This document shows positions 54,704 through 64,000 of a stretch of DNA of 64,000 nt, in pieces (positions within the stretch are counted from its first letter, which is position 1; each line of letters starts with the position of its first letter). This DNA is from Ectobius pallidus (lineage: Eukaryota; Arthropoda; Insecta; Blattodea; Ectobiidae), in contig CAXKWD010000008.1 in the NCBI GenBank assembly GCA_964059195.1, forward strand, positions 44,631,502 through 44,695,501, written 5' to 3'. The position numbers and the translations under genes are program-made. Below the pieces are notes generated by a model that was not told where the DNA came from, ran no database searches, and worked only from the letters and a program-made list of their open reading frames with translations.

Positions 54704-55405
54704 CAAGCCCGACGAAAGGGAGGGGCAGCCGGTGCTGCAGCCCTGGGGCCCGAGCTCAAAAGGGGGCCCGGCCGACCCGGTTTTATTTTTTACTTTCTAA
54801 ATTTACTCTAAAATAAAATTGGTTATAAGTCAATAAACAGCTTAAGTTATTTTTATGTGTTTAATTTATCTGCAATGTCCTGTCATATAATAGTGACATG
54901 GAATTATCAGTTAATCTGAAACGGATGAATCTTGAAGAAAAATTGCTATTTCTGAAAAGAAGAAACACAAATCCTATCAGACTCAACAGTAGGCCTCACT
55001 AACGTTCGGCATTTAAAATCATAATTTTCAAATGATTAAACTGGTACATACAGATAAAATTGTTCCTAATTAGAACACTTTAATGTATTTTTCCGTTTCC
55101 TGCCCGGCATCAGTTAACCAATTTGGTCCAAAATCAATAGGCTTCATCTCATGGGCATTACAAATGGTATATGAAGTTTTATGAAAATCCGATAAAGCGT
55201 ATTTGAGTTATCGTGCTTACAGACACACGGACAGACAGACAGTCAGACAGTCCTGTGTACCAGACAATCTCATAAAGTACCGGTACCATTCTGGCACTTA
55301 ATAATTATGTAATATCATTACATAATCTTTTTGTTGCATACATTATAAAGGGCAAGTTGGGTAGTGAATTTAATATTTGACGGGGGCTTTCATTCCACGG
55401 CCCTG
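54704..55405. mobile_element. hAT-type non-autonomous element
   Basis: A perfect 8-bp duplication CATGACTA lies at 54696-54703 and 55406-55413. The ends are CAAGCCCGACGAAAGGG and, inverted, CAGGGCCGTGGAATGAAAG, matched loosely. GC-rich left end (GGGGGCCCGGCCGACCCGG). The interior contains GACAGACAGACAGTCAGACAG (55228-55248). No transposase remnant was recognised. Confidence 0.8.
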
Positions 55406-55768
55406 CATGACTAAGTCTGATTTAATAGTTTGGTTTAAAATTTGTATATGTCTATTTGTTTGTACTATCTCTTTCTATGCTTCACTCTTCTATGGGTTTC
55501 TGTGAGAGAGTGTCCTCTACTCACCTTGCCCTAAAACACATTTCAAGATTTGTTTTTACTTACAAAATAATCTAATTGGCTGGATATTTCTTGAGTGCCA
55601 CCCCCATCTTCATTCTGATTCCATTTCAAATGGGCCATAAAACAAACTCAAATATCAGAACCTTCTTGATTCTAAGAAGGACAAATCTCATGTTTGTCAG
55701 TAGGCCTACTCAGGAAGATACTTGCACTAATCCCATTTTACAATGAAACTTGGAAAGCTGCATAAGTA

Positions 55769-57753
55769 CTGGTAAGGTGCTCCGGGGTTTCTGGGCCCAG
55801 GGGTTATTCATATCCACATCTGTGGGAATTAGAATGTAATTTGGTTGGGGCACCTTCATCTTCATTGTTTCTCTCTAGAACAACAACAACAACTTCGTTT
55901 TGAACCATTTTGTGATGGTGAGAGGTTTAGTAATTTTCAAGAAGAAATTTTCTCAAACAACATAATCTTTTTGAATGTTTAACGGACTTTCACCATTTCT
56001 TGGTAAGTACCTTTTTCTTTTTTACTAGTTAGGCAAAAACATAATGAATGATTTTGTCCATAAATAGTGCTTTTTACCACTCCTGGCTTCCTGTTCTTTG
56101 TCTGGCAGGGGTGGTCCAGTTGCCCTGAAAAATTTTCCCTCTAGCCCAGTTACCCCAAGAACAGTCCAGTTGGCCCAATAATGTAAAACATATACCGGTA
56201 TAAAAAATAAACTACCATGTAGCCCAATTTGTGTGTGTGTTTTTTATTTTTATTTTGGGGGGGCTTTGCTTTGGTAAAACCTAGTTAACTTAGGCATACA
56301 TGAAGTCTTGACATGTACTGAAGACTGCTTGTCTAATAATGTTGAATAACTTCTTTTTAAAAATATTACAGTTAACTTAAGTTACCTGTGACCTCACACA
56401 ACACACTCCCTCAAATATTTACAGTGTTAAGTTAACCTGATTGTTTTTGTTCTGTTGCAGAATATGGTGCAAAGGAAAAGGACAAAAATTGTATTGTTCT
56501 GTTGCAGAATATGGTGCAAAGGAAAAGGACAAAAATTGTTAACAACTGCAAAATACCTAGAAATCAAAGAAAAAGAAGAAGAGAAAGAAAATGTTTTGAT
56601 TGTAAAAGAAGGGAAACGTAAAAAAAGAGAGAGGAAAAGGCAAAAGCAAGAAAAGAGAAAAGTTATGAAAAAAAAGCAAAGAAAGGGAAAGGAAAATCAA
56701 AGTCACAAGAAGTTCATTACGACTCTTCTAGTGATGAAAATGATTGTGATGCTTATTCTATCCAAGAAAGTGAAGAAAACTACCATGAAAGCTTTTCAGA
56801 GTATGAGGATTAAGATAAAATTACACTTGAATCTCATGAGTTTTGCATCGCTAAAGTTTTTGGCAAAACAGAGAATAGTTTCAGATTATACATAGCCAAG
56901 GTAGAACAAAAAGAGGATGAAGGTTACATGGTTCTTTTTTAAAAAAGACATTCTCATACAATGAAATTTAAAGAAACCAATGAAGAATCTTACGGTACAT
57001 TAGCGAGCTTGACATCATATGGAAACTTCCACAACCTGTAACAAGTAGTTCTGCTCGATTTAATAAAATGATTGCTTTTGCAGCAGACCTGAGTGATCTA
57101 ACATCCACTAAGACTTTCTTAATGTATAAAGATTCAAATAGTCATTGTTTAAACTCCAATTGTTTTTTTAATGAATGAATTTGTATTTAATTTTTCCTTT
57201 TTTGTCATTTCATGATAAATGATTGTAATTCTTCAAATTTTGTGTAATTTCTTGGTAAGAAACAAGTTTCCTAAAATAAATGTATAAATGTATTACTTTT
57301 TCTTAATATTCTGATGTTTTTCTTTGCACTTTTTTTCCTACGACCTTACTAGGGTCCTGATACAATGGCCGGAATATGTACTTGAATCGAACAATTGACC
57401 ATACCAATATTTTTTTCTAAATCAATTGAATGTACAACAATAGGTCCACTTATCCCAGACACTTACTGCAGTGCTCTTATAGATTATAGCCTGGGGTGGT
57501 CCAGTTACCCCAAATTCATGGAGCAACTGGGCCCATGGGACAAATTAATTATAAATATTTAAAAAAATATATACAATTAAAAAGTTACATTAAATGGTAT
57601 GTAATATGTTTGTCTGTTTGTTGCTAAATAATCATACAATATTTTGCAGTAAAAAATTGCTAATTACTTGTCCTAAATCACTGTTTTATGTAGGTACTAA
57701 CTGTAGGTCGTATTGTAAAATCATGGCCCAGTTACCCTGGAGCACCTTACTGG
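55769..57753 (+). mobile_element. TE9: pogo-like element with multi-copy CCAGTTACCCC word
   Basis: The ends CTGGTAAGGTGCTCC and, inverted, CCAGTAAGGTGCTCC are flanked by TA (55767-55768, 57754-57755). The word (G)(T/C)CCAGTTACCCC or variants occurs at about 56115, 56146, 56166, 57493, 57725 and, inverted, 57524. A plus-strand coding remnant (56455-57120) resembles a pogo C-terminal tail. The N-terminal HTH and DDE core are missing. Confidence 0.75.
56455..57120 (+). pseudogene. TE9 transposase C-terminal remnant with duplicated splice acceptor
   Basis: The first part is lysine-rich (KEGKRKKRERKRQKQEKRK). Frame-shifted continuations give KVEQKEDEGYMVLF, HSHTMKFKETNEE and DIIWKLPQPVTSSSARFNKM. 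Lys-rich followed by 'DIIWKLP.P' is typical of the tail of pogo-type insect transposases. A 56-bp unit containing the acceptor TTCTGTTGCAG and the exon start GAATATGGTGCAAAGGAAAA is present twice (about 56444-56499 and 56500-56541). Confidence 0.6.
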
Positions 57754-58184
57754 TATTATATAGAAATCTGGACAGATGTGAGTGAAACAATGGAATGCTC
57801 TCCAAGTGGGCTGTCAGTCAATACCCATTGTATCTCTGTATAACACTTACTTAAGTAAACTAATTTGTTTACTACTCTGTACACCTGATTCAGAAACACA
57901 TATTCCACTACATTGCAGTGAAGTTATATAACATAATGGGCGATATGTATAAAAAGAAGCAATTACTTCCAAGAATTTACTCTTGAGCAGATGTGAGACT
58001 ATATGCGAGGAGCAATTTCTCATTTCCCTATGCACAAGAAAGAAATTACTCTTATGAGAAGTCACTCTCTCGTCAAAGAGTAATTTCTCTGTTTACTTTT
58101 CTGACGATGCAATATAAGGAGGCACTGGATTTTATAGCGTAAACACAATGATTATTTTTTGTTTCATTTGCCCACAATTCTCAA

Positions 58185-58923
58185 GCAACATTTGTGGAAT
58201 TGTTGTGTGACTATTCAGTGATTTTCTGGAAATCTCAATTGCCTGAATGTAGGCAAGAGAAATCATTAGCTCTACAAAAGATTAGAGAGAACTGTCAAAA
58301 CATTCTTGGGACAAACTTGGCTGAAAATCAGCTAATGAAAAAATTTTCAATATGAAGGCACAATTGTAGGCGAAAATAGACCTTAATAGAACAGGAAATT
58401 AAAAAAATCAATTGAAATCTGGGGAGAAGAAGTTGTTTGACTTGCTTCAAGGATATTCCAACCCAGCCGTGAGACAACTGGAAGATTAGTAAAGTAAAAT
58501 TTATTCGTATTACATAAAGTATGATTTATTGAATTATTTTTTGCAAAATTACTTATTGCAACATTTCCCAGTATACGTACATATTTTATTCATAATGAGC
58601 TGTTTTCACTCGTTCAGTTGAAGCTAGTAAATTAAAGTAATTATAAAGAATTATATGTTTTAGGTGCCGAGTCAGCTGGTGTGAATGGCTCATCACTTCA
58701 GTCTGAAAAGGATGAAATTGCTGTTAGCAGTGAAGATGGTGAGACCACATCAGCGGTGTTGAAACCTCCTAGTAAGAAGAGGAAACATATAATTGAGGAA
58801 TCTGAAGAAACAAAGCATTTAAGTAATCAGGAACTTCAGCGGCTGCTGATGATAGAACATTTAAATGTTCTGCATTTGAAAAAAGAGAAGTTGTTGTATG
58901 AAAGAATCAAAGAGAGAATATAA
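58185..58923 (+). pseudogene. Harbinger-associated Myb/SANT-like protein
   Basis: About 58185-58350 reads FVELLCDYSVIFWKSQLPEC, SLALQKIRENCQNILGTNL and NQLMKKF. After a shift come GEKKLFDLLQGYSNPAVRQL (to about 58480), a possible intron (GTAAAG...TTTTAG) and a last exon from 58663: SEKDEIAVSSEDGE, PPSKKRKH, ELQRLLMIEHLNVLHLKKEK. The partner protein carries transposase into the nucleus and to the TIRs. Frameshifts indicate decay. The last exon has no ATG start of its own. Confidence 0.7.
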
Positions 58924-58999
58924 TAATAGATTTCATGGAATACCATGACAGTCTTTCTGTATTCATTGGATTTATTTAAAATAAAAATGTATTAACAGT

Positions 59000-59936
59000 A
59001 GTTTTAATGCGTGATTACTAGGTATACATAATGCCTATATCCATGTATTACACCAGCTATAGCATTTCTTCTCTGTTGACCTCGTTCCCTAATGCGTCCT
59101 ACTTCATCTGCAGGCATAAGGTTGTCTTCGTCCTCTTCCTGTAGGGGTTGAGTAAAATCTTCATCTTCATCGTGGAGACATTTAGCCACATTGTGCAGAA
59201 TAAAGCAGCACAGAACAACGGAAGGAACCCTTTCTGTAGGCAGCCTTATTTTATTTTGGAGGATGGGAAATCTTTGCTTCAGTTGACCGAAGCGCCTTAC
59301 TATTATAACACACTCCTTTGTGATTTAGTTGAATGATCTTTGTTCAGATGTAATAAGGATCTCTATAAGGTGTCATTAACCATGGAGTTAACACATATCC
59401 TGCATCACCAAGCAGTAAAGCATTTGCTCGATTCTCTTTCATCATGTCATAAATACCCAAGTCTTTCCAAATGCATGAATCGTGTACTGATCCAGGCTAT
59501 GAAATGTCAACACTCGTAAATTCTTCTTTTGCGTTGCATGTAGCCTGCACATTGATACTGTGTTGTTGTTTTCGGTTTACATACTCCTCGGGATGTAGGC
59601 CTATATGTGTCTTTTTATTAGTATAAGCATGCAGTCAATATCACCAATTGCAGAAGGGAAAGTATAGGCCTAAATCTCTTGTCATTCACGAATACAATCT
59701 TCAAGAGCAATTTCATTCTTAGGAAATTTTATCCATCGGTGTGCCTCATGTTTAACAATGGCTGAAACAGCACTAAATTTTCTCGATACCGTGCTTTGAT
59801 CCATGCTGATATCTTCTACAACTCCTGTTTGAAAACCTGGATCCCTGAGATAACGTAAAAAGATTTTCATCTTCTGTTCATAAGTAAGTGCACCACCTTG
59901 TGTTTCATTCCTAGCTTCTAGAAAATGTTGTGCCAA
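59000..59936 (-). pseudogene. HARBI1-like Harbinger transposase, degenerate
   Basis: 59936-59682 encodes GALTYEQKMKIFLRYLRDPG, FQTGVVEDISMDQSTVSRKF (HTH region) and EAHRWIKFPKNEIALED. Next, FPSAIGDIDC retains the first catalytic region (IGDID, family IGAID/CGDIDG). Then stops and shifts; the end reads SEQRSFN, FGQLKQRFPILQNKIRLPTE and VVLCCFILHNVAKCLHDEDE. Much of the middle is out of frame. Confidence 0.85.
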
Positions 59937-59999
59937 CTAATCAACATATTTTCCTTCTCAAATCGAAAGAGAGATTTGAAATCATAACTATTTATTTAT

Positions 60000-62490
60000 T
60001 AAATCGAATTAAACACAATGTGTACAAAGGATTGTATATGTGAATTTATTGACATTTGTCCTTTGCATAATGTGGGAGTGGTATTGTTCTTTGGGTGCAC
60101 TCGAACAGGTGATATTGTGTGCAGACTTGGTTGCAGAGTTCGCAGACACATTCACTGTCAGCGTTGTGGAAACCTTTCCTGTTGCAGATGCGGTGGTGGA
60201 AACCGTGTATTGCCCCTCGGGTGTAGAGGTGGCTGGGGTGTGGTAGAAAGCAGGGTAAATTTCTGCTGCTTTCTGAGTTCGTTCTTCCAAGAACTTTTCG
60301 CAGGCTTGGGTTGATATCAGGTCTTCAATAAATGTTGTTGTTCCTGTAAGCAGGTTGGGGTGTATTCGATACACCAAGGGTCTTCTTTAGGTATCTGGCC
60401 TTGACTCTGTCCAGGGCTTTGATGTTTTTGTAATTTGGGTGTGACCAAATTAATTTGATGGCTTAAGATGCTACTGGGGAAATTTTCAGTTTGAACAGTG
60501 AAGTTGCTGTGTCTAGTGAGAGTCTTCTAAGTCTTTTAATTTCCATTGTGGCTTTTATTGTGGCAATTGTTCTGTCCTCGACATGTTTTGTGAAGGTAAA
60601 TCTGGTTACCTGTAGGGTTAACCCGATGTATTTGTATTTGTATGATTTTGGTATATCTAATGTGTGATTTGCACATGTGAAAACATCATTGGATGAGATT
60701 CGTCCTCCTTTTCAGAATTTTATTACCTTTGTCTTGTTTTGGTTAATTTTCAGTTCATTTTCTCTCGACTATTCCTCTAACTTGTTGATTGCTTGTTGCA
60801 TCTTAGCCCTGTCTTTGCTTAGGATCACCATATCACCTGCATATAGAAGTATTTTTACTTCCTCCGCTGTGATCTTTTGTACAATGTCGTTTGTGAGCAT
60901 CTTAAATAATAGCAGACTTTTTTTTTTTTTTACTATGTTCACTGATTCTAACTGACCATCGCTTATGCTTATTACATTGTATTCCAGGATGCTTGTTATG
61001 AGTTTAAGGAGGTGGTCTTCTGAGCCTAGCACTGTCCTGAGTTTTCAGACAAGAATATTCCTATTCACTCCATCGAAAGCTTTTTGGCAGTCCACAAAGG
61101 TCATATATGCACTGCCTCTGGGTTGTCTTAAAGCTTCTCCTAAGTATTCTAGAAGTTTCTGTATTGCTTGAGTCGTCGATCTTCCAGGTATGAATCCATG
61201 TTGTTCTTCTGCTGTGACTTCCATTATTCTTTCAAAAATTCTTTCCCGTATTACCTTGGATAACATCTTGAAGGCTGCACACTCTAGCACAATCCCCCTA
61301 TATAAGTCAGGTGCGTCCTGAGGTCCCCTGCCTTTGTATAACATCTTGATTGTTGATTTCCTCCAAGTATCCGGTATATTATGGAATTCTATGCATTTAT
61401 TGAAAAGTGCTGTCCATATGCCAATTGTGTATGGAAGTGAGGTATTGATGAGTTCCTTTGAAATGCCATCCGGTCCTGCTGCTTTACTTGGCTTGCTTCT
61501 CTGTATAACCGACCAGATATCTGCTTTTGTTATGATTGGTGGGATTTCCCATTCTGTATGCCCTCCTGGTCCGTCATGTTGTTTGAAGGCCATCTATTGA
61601 AAAAGTTCCGTAAAGTGGGCTTCCCAGGTTTCTAGTTGGACTTTTGGTAACACTGAGTTTCTTCTTGCGTCTAGGGCTTTATACGGTTTATTTTCCGCTT
61701 CTCTCAGAAGTTGCTATTCTTTCTTGTGCATGTATGCCCTCCTCTTTTCGTGGAGCAAATTTATGTATGTCCTTCTTTCCTGGATATATTTTTCTCGTTT
61801 CTCCTGGTCTGGTTGTTTCTTTAGGTCTCGTAGTCTTCCTACAACCTTGTTTCTCATTTCATAGCACTCTGTGTCGAACCAGGCTTGCTTCTCCTCATCA
61901 GAGGTGGGGCAGGCGTCGCTTCCAATAGACAGTCTTGTAGCATGCTTGCGGCAGTGTCTAGTTTTCCTGCTTCTATGAGTCCCATCACCTGGTCCTGTTC
62001 AAGGGTCAAGATGAGGGATGCTATGTCCAACAGCCTCGGTGTCCATCTTCGTATTTCCTTGGGCACTTGACCTGGGTTCATTTGCACCTGGAAAGTTGCC
62101 GTTACTGGTAGATGTTTCCGGGTGGTATCCCAGGAGTCCTTTGCTAGAACTGCATGACCCCTTAGCTTCATGTTTTCTCCATGATGGAAAATTAGGTCAA
62201 TGGAGCTCATTCCATTGTGCGCGATATATGTGGGGCTTTTTTCTTTGTTGACTAGTTGGAAACCCTCTTCTTCCATCAGCTCTGTTAGGGCTGTTAATTT
62301 TCTGTTGGGGATGCCCAGTCGGCAGTTGAAATTGCCTGCCATTATGGTTGACTTTTCCGGGTCAGCTTGTTCTAAGATTTTTGCTATGCATTCGAAAGTT
62401 TCCTCAGCTGTAGTCTGGGGCCGAAAATAAACTCCTATTATTGTGAAGTCCTTGAGGTGAACAGTGACTGATTCTTCCACCTTCCTGAGT
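60000..62490 (-). pseudogene. LINE-Y: endonuclease, reverse transcriptase and C-terminal CCHC, degenerate
   Basis: Minus strand, 5' to 3'. Endonuclease end: TIIGVYFRPQTTAEETFECI, AGNFNCRLGIPNRK (family GDFNCR; Asp changed to Asn), GMSSIDLIFHHGEN, DSWDTTRKHLPVTATF. Linker with stops. RT 61593-60770: KAAGPDGISKELINTSLP, LYRGIVLECAAFKMLSKVI, HGFIPGRSTTQAIQKLLEYL, TFVDCQKAFDGVNRN (motif A), YAGDMVILSKDRAKM (motif C, YADD changed to YAGD). C terminus: ADSECVCELCNQVCTQYHLF with Cys/His zinc-knuckle spacing. The 3' end is near 60000. 5'-truncated at 62490. Confidence 0.85.
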
Positions 62491-63990
62491 TGCCAATCTG
62501 ATTTTTTAAGCTGGATAATTTCTTTATACATTCTTCTCAGTTCCACATATTTTGACCTAGTTTCATTGTTTTCCACCCTTCGAAACACCCTAAGGGCTTC
62601 TACGGTATTCTTCTTTGCGCTCTTGCATTCAGCATCAAACCAGTGATCGCTCCCACCCCCCTTCTTCCTCCTGCGTCACAGCATATTAGCCGCTGCTCGC
62701 TCTAAAATGTCCATTATCCCCTCCACTGACACATCTTGTCTATTTTGAAGCGCTACCCTTACGTTACTGAGGAAATTATCCACTAGCTCATTTCTCCACT
62801 TATATATATATGGCGGGATCATTTTAGGGGCATTTATGGGGGAGACGAGGAATAGGATGGTTTAATAGTAGGTCCAGAGGAACTAATGGCGACTCCGGGG
62901 ATACCAGCTCTCGATGCTGAGATCACAAAGGGAGAAATTACAAAAGCTATTAATTCTTTAAAGAATAATAAAGCTCCTGGTAGTGATGGCATGCCATCAG
63001 AGTTTTTCAAAGCGGCTACAAGAAATTGTGAATTTATGGAAAGGCTATTAAAGCTTTTTAATTATTTATTTATGGATGGTTCATATCCGGAAATCTGGGC
63101 TGAATCAATCATTCACCCTATATATAAAAATAAAGGGGCAATTGGATCTCCAGACTCCTATAGGGGCGTGGCATTATTACCTACAATGGGTAAAATTTAT
63201 TGTAAAGTTCTATATGACAGAATCAAGGGATGGGTTTATCGGCACGAGAAAATTTCGCTATTTCAAATGGGGTTTATGGTGGGTCGCAGCACAGTCGATA
63301 ATACGTTCATTCTGGATTCAATGAAGCAGAAACAATTATCACAAAAGGGGGAAACTTCACTGTGCCTTCGTGGACTTTCCCAAGGCTTTCGACACTGTGG
63401 ATAGAAATGCACTCTGGTATAAATTATGGATGAAACGATTGCAAGCAATATATAGCCATGTGGAATTTTGTGTCAAGTACGACACAGACAGAGTATCTGA
63501 GAGCGTCGCCAGTCACCGAGGTGTAAAGCAGGGCTGCATACTCTCCCCTTTACTTTTTAATCTTTTTATTGATGATATAGTGGATGATATGCAAGGGGAA
63601 AACATGGACGCACCAATTATGGAGGAAGTAGGTGTTCCAGTATTGTTGTACGCAGACAATTTGACTTTATGCTCCAGAACGATCAACGGTTTACAGAGAG
63701 GACTGGACAAGCTTGAAATATACGCTAAGGAATGGGGAATGATGGTGAATATCGAAAAGACTAAGACTATGACTTTCAAGAACAGCTGTGTTTACAGCAA
63801 ACTAGAGACTTGGACATACAATGGAAGGACGCTAGACAATGCGAAAAGTTTTGTGTACTTGGGTGTGACAATGATGATGAACGGGAAGTGGAATAAGCAT
63901 ATCAATGTGATGAAACACAGGGGTAGGGTAAAAGCTATGGAGATGCTGAAGATACGCAACAAAATTCTGGAAATCTCTCACAATTTGTAA
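62490..63990. pseudogene. LINE-X: reverse transcriptase (plus) with inverted 5' segment (minus)
   Basis: 62490-62830 on minus reads KWRNELVDNFLSNVRVALQ, SDHWFDAECKSAKKNT and MFRRVENNETRSKYVELRRM, the endonuclease-RT linker of a LINE. 62886-63990 on plus is the RT: NNKAPGSDGMPSEFFKAA, SYRGVALLPTMGKIYCKVLY, FQMGFMVGRSTVDNTF, a frameshift near 63365, FPKAFDTVDRNALW (motif A), GVKQGCILSPLLFNLFIDDI (motif B), LLYADNLTLCSR (motif C, second Asp changed to Asn). The element runs past the window end or stops at 63990. The arrangement fits a twin-priming 5' inversion. Confidence 0.8.
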
Positions 63991-64000
63991 GATACGGTGT

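Larger units (their letters stand above)
57930..59945. mobile_element. PIF/Harbinger element, right end truncated
   Basis: Carries a Myb/SANT-like gene on plus and a HARBI1-like transposase on minus, the usual two-gene Harbinger layout, here convergent. The left end is probably GGGCGATATGTATAAAAAG (about 57938), followed by repeated AGTAATTTCT / AAATTACTCT words (57960-58090). No matching right end is seen; the transposase start is cut near 59945. Confidence 0.8.

Overview
The window is eukaryotic and almost certainly comes from an insect with a large, repeat-rich genome. It shows GT-AG introns, Penelope-like elements (PLEs), LINEs, tRNA-derived SINEs and many DNA transposons. The scattered word TAGGCCTA and the mix of elements suggest a polyneopteran such as a cockroach or termite, but that is an inference. 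The only host coding sequence I can defend is two exons of one minus-strand gene, a neurotactin-like carboxylesterase-fold protein (54147-54478 and 33742-34096). They join in phase across an intron of about 20 kb that is filled with nested transposons.

Layout. 1-1303: tandem copies of a short interspersed repeat. 2370-5600: a LINE 3' end split by an old DNA transposon (TE1) that itself holds a SINE. 5749-7680: a LINE remnant split by a second DNA transposon (TE2). 7690-7845: a PLE end. 7961-12010: a decayed pogo transposon split by element TE3. 13395-14233: a hAT-like element with 145-bp tandem repeats. 16938-17500: a 'half-LINE' with a 15-bp target duplication. 18227-20294: a THAP-domain DNA transposon (TE5). 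22402-23195: a second TE3 copy next to LINE RNase H remnants. 24104-30549: a 6.4-kb element with terminal inverted repeats (TIRs) over 1 kb, AG...CT ends and a 6-bp target duplication, the hallmarks of a Polinton/Maverick, but with no recognisable Polinton genes. 31120-32792: another TA-target DNA transposon (TE6) with a SINE inside, inserted in a LINE endonuclease remnant.

33742-54478 is the host gene region. Its intron holds a LINE copy, a PLE (PLE-A, 37000-42395) split by TE3 copy 3 and by a LINE, a young head-to-head PLE palindrome (42525-45738) inserted in another LINE, and PLE-B split by a 4.3-kb hAT, which is split by a 2.4-kb element, which is split by a pogo-type element. Beyond the upstream exon lie a small hAT (54704-55405), a pogo-like element TE9 (55769-57753), a PIF/Harbinger element with Myb-like and transposase genes (57930-59945) and two LINEs (60000-62490 minus; 62490-63990, 5'-inverted).

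The parts that most merit follow-up are: the Polinton-like element with arrays of TGACGTCA palindromes in its TIRs; a set of DNA transposons (TE1, TE2, pogo, TE5, TE6, TE9), each carrying its own 12-20 bp word in many copies near both ends, with TE2 and TE6 also sharing a first-exon design; and the PLE palindrome, whose ends carry near-ideal hammerhead-ribozyme motifs.
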